Notes under the pieces: generated by a model
The model's input: only the letters and a program-made list of their open reading frames with translations
Databases searched by the model: none
What the model was told of the DNA's origin: nothing
Origin: Dasania marina DSM 21967
GTDB lineage: Bacteria; Pseudomonadota; Gammaproteobacteria; Pseudomonadales; Dasaniaceae
Reading direction: 5' to 3'
Assembly (NCBI RefSeq): GCF_000373485.1
Contig: NZ_KB891575.1
Span: 703,737-736,957 of the forward strand
Length of the DNA stretch: 33,221 bases
Translations under genes and position numbers: made by a program
Part shown: positions 7,801 to 15,406 of the stretch, one piece after another
How the letters are laid out: every line of letters begins with the position of its first letter
Position numbering within the stretch: the stretch's first letter is position 1

Positions 7801-9162
7801 ATGGAGCATTTAGGTGCACTTACCCTTATCCCCACCCTCGTCGTACTGGTACTTGCCATTTACACCAAGCGCAGTATTGAAGCGCTAATAGCGGGCTCTG
7901 TTGTAGGCATACTGATGATCTCGCCCAGCGACCCGATAGGCTTACTGCGCGACAAATCCATAGCCGTAGTAACCGATGAAGATGTCGCATGGGTAATACT
8001 GGTCTGTGGCTTAATGGGGAGCTTGATTGCGCTGTTAATTAAAACCGGTGCCGCCACCGCCTTTACCAACAGCCTGACCCATCTTATTAAAGGCAAAAAA
8101 TCCGCCCTCTTTGTCACTTGGATTTTGGGCCTCTTTCTTTTTGTGGATGACTATTTAAATTCTTTGGCGGTAGGCTCTGCCATGCGCAAGGTCACCGACC
8201 ATTATAAAACGTCCCGCGAGATGCTTTCTTACGTTGTTGACTCCACCGCCGCGCCGATTAGTGTCTTAATTCCTATATCAACCTGGGCCGTTTTTTTTGG
8301 TGCATTGCTAGAAGATAATGGCCTGGCCGCAAACGGCCAAGGCGTATGGGTTTATATTCAATCCATACCTTATATGCTTTATGCTTGGATAGCCGCCATC
8401 ATTGTGCCGCTAGTTATTTGGGGTAAGATTCCTTTATTCGGCGCCATGAAAAAAGCCGAAATGCGTGCCGAACAAACGGGAGTATGTGTGCCACCCGGTG
8501 CCGAGCACATAGAGCTGGCCAACCAATCCATTACCGAAAAGCCGGGTGTAAAAGCCAACCTTTGGCAGTTTGTTTTACCCATGGTGGCGTTAGTGGCTTT
8601 CACCTGGCATTACGATATAGACCTGCTAAAAGGCATATACGTTACCTTAGCGCTGACGGTGATACTCATTGTTATCCAACGCACGCTAACCGCCCATGAG
8701 GCCTTTGATACCATCATCGATGGTTTCAAAACGATGATAGAGCCACTGGCGGTATTAGTTGCTGCGTTTTTGTTGAAAGAAGTGAATGATGGCTTGGGTT
8801 TAACCCAATACATTATTGAGAGCTTGCAGCCCTATATGACTGCCCAGATATTACCCTTGGCTATTTTTCTAACTATGGGTTTAGTTTCTTTTGCTACCGG
8901 TTCCAACTGGGGCGTTTTTGTTATTATTCTGCCTATAGTCGCGGCTCTGGGTAATTCTTTAAACGCTGATATGGCGTTGGTGATAGGTGCCACCTTATCT
9001 GCCAGTACCTTTGGTAGCCATGCCTGTTTCTACTCTGATGCCACCGTGTTAACCGCTCAGGCCAGTGGTTGTACACCGTTTCAACATGCCTATACGCAGC
9101 TGCCTTATGCCTTAATTGCCGCAGCCATTACCTCGCTAGGTTATATACTGCTCATGCTCTGA
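7801..9162 (+). CDS. NhaC family Na+/H+ antiporter-like transporter
   Basis: A 453-residue polytopic inner-membrane protein with about 11-12 hydrophobic segments. Family marks are the charged intramembrane motif FVDDYLNSLAVGSAMRKVTD (about residues 116-135), GSNWGVFVIILPIVAALG near residue 365, and SASTFGSHACFYSDATVL near 400. NhaC-type proteins exchange sodium for protons; relatives carry malate-lactate, tyrosine or other organic acids, so the substrate is open. AGGA lies shortly before the ATG. The gene is single and ends in a bidirectional terminator facing the oxidase assembly operon. Confidence 0.88.
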   Translation: MEHLGALTLIPTLVVLVLAIYTKRSIEALIAGSVVGILMISPSDPIGLLRDKSIAVVTDEDVAWVILVCGLMGSLIALLIKTGAATAFTNSLTHLIKGKKSALFVTWILGLFLFVDDYLNSLAVGSAMRKVTDHYKTSREMLSYVVDSTAAPISVLIPISTWAVFFGALLEDNGLAANGQGVWVYIQSIPYMLYAWIAAIIVPLVIWGKIPLFGAMKKAEMRAEQTGVCVPPGAEHIELANQSITEKPGVKANLWQFVLPMVALVAFTWHYDIDLLKGIYVTLALTVILIVIQRTLTAHEAFDTIIDGFKTMIEPLAVLVAAFLLKEVNDGLGLTQYIIESLQPYMTAQILPLAIFLTMGLVSFATGSNWGVFVIILPIVAALGNSLNADMALVIGATLSASTFGSHACFYSDATVLTAQASGCTPFQHAYTQLPYALIAAAITSLGYILLML

Positions 9163-9180
9163 AACAGCGCTTAGCTTTAG

Positions 9181-9211
9181 CCTACGGCCTCCCGGTAATT
9201 GAGGCCGTAGG
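9181..9211. terminator. Bidirectional terminator between nhaC-type gene and sco
   Basis: A perfect 11-base-pair stem, CCTACGGCCTC at 9181-9191 and GAGGCCGTAGG at 9201-9211, with a 9-base loop. It is flanked by short T/A tracts (TTT after the right arm, AAA in the reverse sense). It lies in the 61 bases between two convergent genes, so it can end transcription from both sides. Confidence 0.7.
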
Positions 9212-9223
9212 TTTAAAGATTTA

Positions 9224-9892
9224 TTAATCTTCAAACCAATAACGTATAGAACCGTAAGCCTTGTTCATCATAGTGACGTTTAAGGGTGAACGGAAGAAGC
9301 CCACGTAATGCCCCGCCGGATTAATAATCGCCACATTACCACTGTGATCTACCATGTAGTTTTCACCACCGCCAGGCACTTTTGCAAAGGGAATATTTAG
9401 CTGGGTAGCAAAGCGGTGTATATCTAAAAACTCACCGGTGACGCCAGTAAAATCCGAGTGAAAGAATTTTACGTATTGCTGCATTTTTTCGGGGGTATCG
9501 CGGCCTGGGTCTACCGACACCAGTATCACCTGGGTATCGTCGGCAAATTCGCTACCTTCTTGTTTATCGTAAAACTGCTTTAGCTGCGCCATAGTGGTGG
9601 GGCAAATATCCGGGCAGAAGGTAAAACCAAAAAACACCAGTGACCACTTACCTTGCAAATCCGCTGGGGTAAAAGGGCTGTTGTCGCCTTTGATTAAACT
9701 AAAATCCTCTAAGGCACGTGCTTTTTCAAAGAGGTAAGCGCCGTTATTTTTTATTTCTTCTTTGCTTAATATTGGCGTGCGAGACAAGCCTTGGATAAAA
9801 ACAAATAACACAATGGCAATAAAACCTATCACTGCCGCTATGGTTATTTGGATGCCACGCAGTTGTTGGCGATTTATATTATTATCCGACAT
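9224..9892 (-). CDS. sco: SCO family copper chaperone for cytochrome oxidase
   Basis: A 222-residue SCO1/SenC/PrrC protein: one N-terminal membrane anchor (about 14-34), then a periplasmic thioredoxin fold. The copper ligands are all present: C93 and C97 in TFCPDICPTT and H183 in VDHSGN. SCO delivers copper, or reduces cysteines, for the CuA centre of subunit II. Its ATG overlaps the stop of ctaB by one base (TAATG on the minus strand), so translation is likely coupled. It is the last gene of the ctaA-ctaB-sco run. Confidence 0.95.
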   Translation of the reverse strand: MSDNNINRQQLRGIQITIAAVIGFIAIVLFVFIQGLSRTPILSKEEIKNNGAYLFEKARALEDFSLIKGDNSPFTPADLQGKWSLVFFGFTFCPDICPTTMAQLKQFYDKQEGSEFADDTQVILVSVDPGRDTPEKMQQYVKFFHSDFTGVTGEFLDIHRFATQLNIPFAKVPGGGENYMVDHSGNVAIINPAGHYVGFFRSPLNVTMMNKAYGSIRYWFED

Positions 9893-10812
9893 TACAATAC
9901 CACCTCTACCACTCTCGTTACCGGAAACAAATAATGATCAGCCAGCATAATCAGATACAGCATCATTAAATACAAAATAGAAAACTTAAAGGTTGCCATG
10001 GGCGCATTAGGTTTTTCGCGCATAATTTGTATAGCCCAATATAAAAATATTAGCCCTAACACGCTCGCCCCTAGTAAATATAATGGCCCGCACATGCCGG
10101 TAGCAAAGGGCAATAATGTGGCCGCAATTAATACCAGGGTATACAACATAATATGATAGGCGGTGTATTTGATACCGTGGGTAACCGGCAACATGGGTAT
10201 GCCTGCTTTAGCATAATCATCACGCCTATGTATGGCCAGCGCCCAAAAGTGCGGCGGCGTCCAAGCAAAAACAATTAACATTAATAATAAACCGTGGCCA
10301 TCCACACTATTGGTTACTGCCACCCAACCTAGCAGTGGTGGTGCCGCACCGGGCAAGCCCCCTATCACAATATTTTGTGGCGTGGCCCGTTTTAACCACA
10401 GGGTATAAACGCCGGCATAACCTACCAGTGAGAAAAAAGTTAACCAGGCGGTAAGCTGATTGATTTGGGTTAATAATATGCCCATGCCCGTTACGGCCAA
10501 CACTGCGGCAAAAATAGCGGCCCCGTTACGGCTAACCCGGCCCTGCGCCACAGGCCGATTGTGGGTGCGCGCCATAATAATATCGATACGCTGGTCGACT
10601 AAGTGATTTATCACTGCGCCGGCTGCCGCGCACAAACCTATACCAATATTACCCCACAATAATATCTGCCAAGGCACACTGCCGGGGGTAGCCATAAACA
10701 TGCCGATTACCGAGGTAAGTAGCATTAAATAGACCACATTGGGTTTGGTTAACTCGTAATAATCGGCCCAGCAATGTTTGCTGTTATCGGTTGGTTGCAT
10801 AGTATTTGTCAT
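9892..10812 (-). CDS. ctaB: Protoheme IX farnesyltransferase (heme O synthase)
   Basis: A 306-residue UbiA-family prenyltransferase with about eight or nine membrane helices. The first aspartate-rich site reads NHLVDQRIDIIMARTHNRP (about 87-105). The cytoplasmic loop PPHFWALAIHRRDDYAKAG (about 184-202) is diagnostic for CyoE/CtaB rather than quinone prenyltransferases. It adds a farnesyl group to heme b to give heme O, the substrate of CtaA. It lies 29 bases after ctaA and overlaps sco. Start is the ATG at 10812; another in-frame ATG four codons later cannot be excluded. Confidence 0.96.
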   Translation of the reverse strand: MTNTMQPTDNSKHCWADYYELTKPNVVYLMLLTSVIGMFMATPGSVPWQILLWGNIGIGLCAAAGAVINHLVDQRIDIIMARTHNRPVAQGRVSRNGAAIFAAVLAVTGMGILLTQINQLTAWLTFFSLVGYAGVYTLWLKRATPQNIVIGGLPGAAPPLLGWVAVTNSVDGHGLLLMLIVFAWTPPHFWALAIHRRDDYAKAGIPMLPVTHGIKYTAYHIMLYTLVLIAATLLPFATGMCGPLYLLGASVLGLIFLYWAIQIMREKPNAPMATFKFSILYLMMLYLIMLADHYLFPVTRVVEVVL

Positions 10813-10840
10813 CGTGTTGGTTTTATTATCTCTATTACGA

Positions 10841-10877
10841 GCTAGTGGCTAGTAGGGCTAGTAGCTAAGCAGCGACT
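10841..10877. repeat. Degenerate heptamer array overlapping the end of ctaA
   Basis: Reading in steps of seven: GCTAGTG, GCTAGTA, two extra bases, GCTAGTA, GCTAAGC, AGCGACT. The ctaA stop codon is at 10842-10844, inside the first unit, so the array lies within the coding end of ctaA. Confidence 0.75.
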
Positions 10878-11897
10878 GGTTTGCAGCTTGTAGTTTAAAG
10901 TGACTAACACTAACAATAAAAAGGCGCCGCCCAAGTTATGTGCCACCGCAATGGCCAAGGGGAATTTTAAAAGAATATTACCCAAGCCTAGTAACACTTG
11001 CAGGCTTAACATAATTAGCAATATTTTTGCCATGCGCTGGGTAGCGCTGTGTGGCCCAACACGCAATAGCATAAAGGCTAACAGCACCATATAAATCGTG
11101 GTGATGATTGCCCCTATGCGATGGCTAAAGTGTATGGCAATACGCGATTCATTTTCCATAGTGCCACCCAAATAATTGGGGCCTATGGCCTGAAAAATAT
11201 CGAAGCCTTGGGCAAAGTTCATGACAGGCAACCATTGGTTTTGGCAGGTAGGCAAGTCGGGGCAAGCCACCGCTGCGTAATTCGATGTAGTCCAACCACC
11301 CAACGCCACTTGGCCAGCGACTATCACTAAGCCTAATAGTGCCCATTTTTTTAAGGCGCTGACTTTTTCAAAAATATCGGCGGGTAGCTGCCAGTGTTGA
11401 TTACTTAAGCGCAACGTGAGTAACCAATATAAACTAAAGGTGGCAAAGCCCCCCAGCAAATGCGCGGTAACAATTTGCGGCCACAGCTTAAGTGTTACCG
11501 TCCACATGCCAAACATGCCCTGTAAAATAATAAACCCCAACATAAATATTGGCAGTTTTAATGGCTGAGTAGGGCTGCGATATTTAACAGCTAGCGCCAC
11601 TAACATAACGCTAATAAAACCTAGGGTCATGGCAAAATAGCGGTGCACCATTTCGGGCCAGGTTTTGTCGTGCTCTACTGGCGTGTCGGGGAATAGCTGA
11701 TTGGCTTTTTCTACATCGCTAGCGCTATCGGGCCAAAACATATGGCCATAACAGCCCGGCCAATCCGGGCAGCCTAAACCGGCATCCGCCAAGCGGGTAA
11801 ACGCCCCTAAGCCTAAAACAAAAACAGCCAACACCGTGCCTATTAAGGCCAGCTTAAATCCGGGTTTTCTTTTTTCTGCATGATCAAATAGGTTCAT
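10842..11897 (-). CDS. ctaA: Heme A synthase (COX15/CtaA)
   Basis: A 351-residue membrane protein with eight predicted helices. The first ends in GAFTRLADAGLGCPDWPGCYG (about 31-51), the CtaA/COX15 signature. The heme-ligand histidines are in MVHRYFA, the ...VTAHLLGG helix, the IAIHFSHRIGA helix and AVAHNLGGAF. It oxidises heme O to heme a for subunit I. The last dozen residues (after YKLQ: TSRCLATSPTSH) are encoded by a period-7 repeat array, so this tail is probably a recent, non-functional extension. A REP-like palindrome and a second heptamer array lie in the 143 bases upstream, between it and the SCO-like gene. Confidence 0.95.
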   Translation of the reverse strand: MNLFDHAEKRKPGFKLALIGTVLAVFVLGLGAFTRLADAGLGCPDWPGCYGHMFWPDSASDVEKANQLFPDTPVEHDKTWPEMVHRYFAMTLGFISVMLVALAVKYRSPTQPLKLPIFMLGFIILQGMFGMWTVTLKLWPQIVTAHLLGGFATFSLYWLLTLRLSNQHWQLPADIFEKVSALKKWALLGLVIVAGQVALGGWTTSNYAAVACPDLPTCQNQWLPVMNFAQGFDIFQAIGPNYLGGTMENESRIAIHFSHRIGAIITTIYMVLLAFMLLRVGPHSATQRMAKILLIMLSLQVLLGLGNILLKFPLAIAVAHNLGGAFLLLVLVTLNYKLQTSRCLATSPTSH

Positions 11898-11926
11898 GGG
11901 CTCAACTTAATTTTTAATTATTATTC

Positions 11927-11948
11927 TACCGGCCTGCGCCGGTATGAC
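11927..11948 (-). repeat. REP-like palindrome
   Basis: Seven-base stem TACCGGC (11927-11933) and GCCGGTA (11938-11944) with a four-base loop, followed by TGAC. On the minus strand it starts GTCATACCGG, the form of a very widespread extragenic palindrome. The palindrome at 14221 has the same GTCAT-stem layout on the plus strand. Confidence 0.7.
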
Positions 11949-12003
11949 AGTTGTCAGTCGCTAAAAATTTTTCTCTCGCACACACTACTGTCAACTGATT
12001 TTC

Positions 12004-12038
12004 TCTAGAGACTAGCGACTATAAACTAGCGACTGCTG
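12004..12038. repeat. Heptamer array with a perfect 10-base direct repeat
   Basis: Units in steps of seven: TCTAGAG, ACTAGCG, ACTATAA, ACTAGCG, ACTGCTG. ACTAGCGACT is repeated exactly at 12011 and 12025. The array lies just after the stop of the SCO-like gene (minus strand). Confidence 0.75.
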
Positions 12039-12040
12039 CC

Positions 12041-12676
12041 TTATTTTATTAACCGCTTCATATCTTTAATGACGGCTTTACCCAAGTCATTAAGGGTGGT
12101 TTGCTCAAGATCTTCAGCGCTGTAATACATCATTAGCCAGCCGTTGTGGTCTACCACGTAGAAACGGTTATCGGCTAAATCTGCAGCCGCTGAGCCTGCT
12201 ATTAATTTCTGTAGCTTTGTTTTATCGACATAGAGCATTTCGGTGGTGGCATAGTCTTCGGCAAACAATGCTTGCAAGGGTTCGCTTATCGTTTGATCGT
12301 AATTTAAATATAAACGTTGCACTTGTAACATGCGGCGCTCTAGAGAGTGATGGGCTTGGCGGCTAAGGTAGAGCATACGTTCGCAGCGGGCATTACATTC
12401 ACCGCCGCCTATAACCACAAAGCTCCACTTCGATTCAGGCTGATGGTAATCATAGGCCTCACCATTGCTGTGCGTTAAAGGCAGATCGGCCAGCTGTATT
12501 GGTGGCGTAATTAAGGTGCCGTTATTAACCGTGCCTAGGTTTAACACTTTATTGTCGGCCATGTAGTACAGCACGGTTGAGAACAGCAACACTGCCACGG
12601 GTATGGCGACGATTGCATAGAGTACTTTCCGGCCGCCGCCTGATTTGCTTTGTGGGGCTACTGTTGATTCTGTCAC
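12041..12676 (-). CDS. SCO/thioredoxin-like oxidase assembly protein
   Basis: A 211-residue protein with one N-terminal membrane helix (about 18-38) and a periplasmic domain. It is usually annotated as hypothetical in oxidase operons. By eye it keeps a CxxxC (C94, C98 in GGECNARCERM) and a VVDHNG motif (H177) in the same order and with nearly the same spacing as the copper triad of the true SCO protein at 9224. It is therefore a plausible divergent copper chaperone or thiol reductase for oxidase assembly. Start is a GTG at 12676 with GAGA about eight bases upstream. It lies 34 bases after SURF1 and precedes ctaA. Confidence 0.8.
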   Translation of the reverse strand: MTESTVAPQSKSGGGRKVLYAIVAIPVAVLLFSTVLYYMADNKVLNLGTVNNGTLITPPIQLADLPLTHSNGEAYDYHQPESKWSFVVIGGGECNARCERMLYLSRQAHHSLERRMLQVQRLYLNYDQTISEPLQALFAEDYATTEMLYVDKTKLQKLIAGSAAADLADNRFYVVDHNGWLMMYYSAEDLEQTTLNDLGKAVIKDMKRLIK

Positions 12677-12710
12677 GCTGCTATCTCTTTTATTGTCTTG
12701 CTTAATGTTA

Positions 12711-13466
12711 TTAAGGTTGTACTTTACGTTGCTTATACAAAGCCCAAATATTGGTATTAGCCAAGAGCAGAATAATCACCGCCATGGCCGCTAGGCTAAA
12801 CCACTGCACAGCATAGCCGGTATGCTTGCTGGGTTCTATATTCACTACCAGCCAATTGCGCTCTAACAAGCCGGCTGAGTCGGCGGCTAAGCGCACTGAG
12901 TAGGGAAACATAGCCTGCTGTAATTCTTGTTGCAAGGGCTTAATATCTAAAGCCTGTATCACTCTGGGCCACTGCCTGTTGTTATCCTGCCCTAGCTGTA
13001 ACATGGCCCCCTGCGGGATATAGAGCTCGGCTATTAGCTGTTGCTGGCCGCTGGGTGGTGGTGGTATCGCTGGCAGTGTTAAACGCGCTGCATCGCCCTT
13101 AATCCAGCCGCGATTGACCCACAACCATTGCGCCTTGTCACTGCGTTCGAAAGCAGTGATCACTTCATAACCAAAACGGCCACGGTAAACTCTATTATCC
13201 AATAACAGGGTCCATTGCGGCAGGTAGGTCCCCGTGATGCTCAGGGGCTGGTAACGACTCTGCTCTGGCGGGCCTAGTTGCGCGATGGGGATAGGGGCGC
13301 TGGCCGCACGCTGGCTGTATAAGGCGTTTAGCTCTCGCTTTTGCTCGGCTCTATCCAGCTGCCAAAAACCCAGCCACAACAAAGCAGGCAACAACATCAA
13401 AGCCAGCAGCGTTGCCGGCCAGTTTATTGTTACGTTAAATGTCTGCTTAGGTTCAGCTGTAGCCAT
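12711..13466 (-). CDS. SURF1 family cytochrome oxidase assembly protein
   Basis: A 251-residue SURF1/Shy1 protein: membrane helices near residues 14-33 and 223-243 surround a periplasmic beta-rich domain. Conserved pieces are LLWLGFWQLDRAEQKR (about 28-43), LLDNRVYRGRFGYEVITAF and WLWVNRGWIKGD, and the C-terminal HTGYAVQWFSLAAMAV. SURF1 helps insert heme a into subunit I. It begins 46 bases from the divergent DUF2909 gene, and heads the assembly half of the locus (SURF1, SCO-like, ctaA, ctaB, sco). Confidence 0.94.
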   Translation of the reverse strand: MATAEPKQTFNVTINWPATLLALMLLPALLWLGFWQLDRAEQKRELNALYSQRAASAPIPIAQLGPPEQSRYQPLSITGTYLPQWTLLLDNRVYRGRFGYEVITAFERSDKAQWLWVNRGWIKGDAARLTLPAIPPPPSGQQQLIAELYIPQGAMLQLGQDNNRQWPRVIQALDIKPLQQELQQAMFPYSVRLAADSAGLLERNWLVVNIEPSKHTGYAVQWFSLAAMAVIILLLANTNIWALYKQRKVQP

Positions 13467-13512
13467 GGGAGATGCGGTATACTCTGGACAAACTTATAAC
13501 GGAGAACAAAAA

Positions 13513-13767
13513 ATGTGGTTAAAAGTTGTCATAATTATTTTATTTATTGCTCTAGTCATTAGCCTGTTTACCGGCCTTGGCTTTCTAGTTAAAGACAAGG
13601 GCGACAAACAGCAAGACGGCCTGTGGAATTCTATCAGTGTTAGACTAATAATTGCGGTTTTATTGATGGGTTTTGTCACTTATGGCGTGACTACCGGGCA
13701 ATTAAAGTCGCAAGCGCCATGGGGTAAGATGCCAGTGCCGCAGGCGGCTCAGCCTGTTGTTGAATAA
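13513..13767 (+). CDS. DUF2909 twin transmembrane protein
   Basis: An 84-residue protein with two membrane helices (about 3-25 and 41-61) joined by a short charged loop (KDKGDKQQDG). This small family is found next to SURF1 in gammaproteobacterial oxidase loci; its exact function is unknown. The start is the ATG at 13513, with GGAG at 13501-13504 upstream; an upstream in-frame extension would run antisense through SURF1 and is rejected. TATACT at 13478-13483 is a possible -10 box in the SURF1/DUF2909 divergent spacer. It is the only gene of the locus on the plus strand. Confidence 0.88.
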   Translation: MWLKVVIIILFIALVISLFTGLGFLVKDKGDKQQDGLWNSISVRLIIAVLLMGFVTYGVTTGQLKSQAPWGKMPVPQAAQPVVE

Positions 13768-13840
13768 CTCTATTGTTATTTAAGCTTTGCTGGCATCTAA
13801 ATCTTTGATATCCATCTACGAAGCACCCAATTTCCCCTTA

Positions 13841-14057
13841 GAGGCCGCCGAGCAACGGAAGAAAATAGCGGCGCGCAGCAGGGAGGGATGTCTGAGTATT
13901 TTGAAGATTAAATATCTTCAAAATGCGAGTTCCCGACCGGCCGCTATTTTCTGAGTAGCGCAGGGAATTTGCGTAGCAAACGGCCGACAGGGGTGCATTT
14001 CTTTTGGTTCTGTTTTCTTTGTGCAAGCAAAGAAAATGAACTCGCCCAGAGGGGCGA
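13841..14057. repeat. Hairpin-rich interspersed element (possible miniature element)
   Basis: GAAAATAGCGGC (13861-13872) pairs with GCCGCTATTTTC (13940-13951). Nested inside is ATTTTGAAGA (13898-13907) with TCTTCAAAAT (13915-13924). Two more hairpins follow: TTTTCTTTG/CAAAGAAAA (14013-14021 with 14028-14036) and TCGCCC/GGGCGA (14042-14047 with 14052-14057). The pieces resemble an intergenic sequence I recognise as recurring in marine gammaproteobacterial genomes; element boundaries are uncertain and no target duplication was found. Confidence 0.55.
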
Positions 14058-14098
14058 AATCATCACACCAATATCAATCGATAATTAAAAATAACCTT

Positions 14099-14164
14099 TG
14101 GATGCCAGATCAATCCCGGCAGAGCCTACCCCGCGACTGTCAGGAGCGTCTTGGGTATGACAAA
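14099..14164. repeat. Dispersed repeat, copy A
   Basis: A 21-base identity (14116-14136) with the spacer near 22714. The approximately 17 bases upstream are about 75 percent similar, and a shared GGGTAYGACAAA lies downstream (14153-14164 here). The two copies differ in the length between these blocks. Confidence 0.7.
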
Positions 14165-14220
14165 TATTATAGGTGAGCCAAGCTCAATCAACATGAGCAG
14201 CTGGCCTAGACCTAGCCACT

Positions 14221-14245
14221 GTCATTCCGGCGAAAGCCGGAATCC
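14221..14245 (+). repeat. REP-like palindrome
   Basis: Eight-base stem ATTCCGGC (14224-14231) and GCCGGAAT (14236-14243) with loop GAAA, preceded by GTC. This is the widespread extragenic palindrome type; the one at 11927 shares its layout. Confidence 0.75.
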
Positions 14246-14286
14246 AAATACCCACTAATCCCCCCATTGATACAGAGCAGCCATAA

Positions 14287-14320
14287 AAAAACGGCTGTAA
14301 TTTTCATCACAGCCGTTTTT
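14287..14320. terminator. Bidirectional rho-independent terminator
   Basis: A perfect 12-base stem, AAAAACGGCTGT (14287-14298) and ACAGCCGTTTTT (14309-14320), with a 10-base loop and a T tract on each strand. It can end coxC transcription (minus) and anything coming through from DUF2909 (plus). Confidence 0.9.
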
Positions 14321-14327
14321 CTTTTCT

Positions 14328-14362
14328 CTTGTGGCTTATCGCTTGTAACTTACAGCTAAGCC
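14328..14362. repeat. Degenerate heptamer array after coxC
   Basis: Five units in steps of seven, each starting CT: CTTGTGG, CTTATCG, CTTGTAA, CTTACAG, CTAAGCC. The array ends one base before the coxC stop codon. Confidence 0.7.
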
Positions 14363-14363
14363 C

Positions 14364-15314
14364 CTAAAGAATATAAACAAACAACATCAAGAATATCCAC
14401 ACCACATCAACAAAGTGCCAATACCACGCCGAGGCTTCAAAACCGAAGTGATCGTCTTTGGTAAAGTGGCCAGACTTCATAGAACGTAACCATTGCACGG
14501 TAAGCATAAAGGCCCCCATACAAACGTGGAAACCGTGAAAGCCGGTGAGGAAGAAGAAGGTGGTGCCGTATATGCCTGCGCCCAAAGTGAGGCCTAGCTC
14601 ATGCATCGCTTCTTTATATTCCAGTACTTGGAAACCAACAAACACAAAACCCAACACTAAGGTAATACCTAGCCATAGGTTAAATTTGCCGCGCTGCTCT
14701 TCTTTTAACGCGTGATGCGCAAAATGCAAAGTTACCGATGAGCTTAATAGTAGAATCGTGTTGATTAAGGGTATGTGTGTCCAATCAACGGTGCCAGTAG
14801 CGCCCTTAAAGGTACCGTTGTTAGCGATAACTTGGCTGCCTATACCTACTGCATCTTGTGGCGTGGTGTTCATGGGCCAGTTGTATTCAAAGCCCGGCCA
14901 CAATAAACCGTTCATGCGACCGCCTTCACCTTCACCACCCAGCCATGGGCCGACCAAGTTGCGCACGTAAAACAAGGTGCCGAACAACACAAAGAAGAAC
15001 ATGACTTCTGAAAAAATAAACCATTGCATACCTATAGCATAGGAGCGCTTTAGCTGTGCGCTGTTCATGCCCGCGCGGTTTTCTATGATGGTAGTGCGAA
15101 ACCACCAAAATAATACCGCCGCAAATGCAATCAGCCCCACGGTAAAGTAGGTTGTAGAATGAGTTGCTACCTCCGGATCGCCCCATGTCATGTCGTTGAT
15201 CATGCTGGCTGCGCCGAACAAAGTCAGGAACAAACTGATACTGGCGAGAAATGCCAGTGGGCTGCTCTCTGGCACGTAATAGGCCTCGTGACCGTTATTG
15301 CTTTGACCTGCCAT
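14364..15314 (-). CDS. coxC: Cytochrome c oxidase subunit III
   Basis: A 316-residue subunit III with seven helices. Marks are YYVPESSPLAFLASISLF near the N terminus, AIGMQWFIFSEVMFFFVLF (about 91-109), HFAHHALKEEQRGK, and the C-terminal TGFHGFHVCMGAFMLTVQ and FEASAWYWHFVDVVWIFLMLFVYI. It stabilises the catalytic core and its proton uptake. The loop between helices 3 and 4 (about 118-185) is long, as in other proteobacterial CoxC proteins of about 300 residues. It follows ctaG after 92 bases and is the last structural gene before the bidirectional terminator. Confidence 0.97.
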   Translation of the reverse strand: MAGQSNNGHEAYYVPESSPLAFLASISLFLTLFGAASMINDMTWGDPEVATHSTTYFTVGLIAFAAVLFWWFRTTIIENRAGMNSAQLKRSYAIGMQWFIFSEVMFFFVLFGTLFYVRNLVGPWLGGEGEGGRMNGLLWPGFEYNWPMNTTPQDAVGIGSQVIANNGTFKGATGTVDWTHIPLINTILLLSSSVTLHFAHHALKEEQRGKFNLWLGITLVLGFVFVGFQVLEYKEAMHELGLTLGAGIYGTTFFFLTGFHGFHVCMGAFMLTVQWLRSMKSGHFTKDDHFGFEASAWYWHFVDVVWIFLMLFVYIL

Positions 15315-15406
15315 TTTATTTCTCCGTTTTTTCTTTTCTCGTTACCGCTTTTTTACTATTTAGAAGCCGCTAACAAAAAAGACCCTTATTATTGTCATTA
15401 ATAAAA

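Larger units (their letters stand above)
13768..14363. other. 600-base repeat-rich spacer inside the oxidase locus
   Basis: No gene is supported. From left to right the spacer holds a hairpin-rich element (about 13841-14057), one copy of a dispersed repeat also found near 22700, a REP-like palindrome at 14221, a bidirectional terminator at 14287-14320 and a degenerate heptamer array. A 62-codon minus-strand frame at 13838-14026 lies wholly in the element and has no ribosome site or recognisable protein features. Confidence 0.7.

Noticed and set aside
13285-13512. N-terminal extension of the DUF2909 protein
   Set aside because: The extra 76 codons are antisense to SURF1 codons; the ATG at 13513 has a ribosome site and starts directly at the first membrane helix.
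13838-14026. 62-codon minus-strand frame in the cox spacer
   Set aside because: It lies entirely inside the hairpin-rich repeat, has no ribosome site, and its sequence follows the palindromes rather than protein-like patterns.
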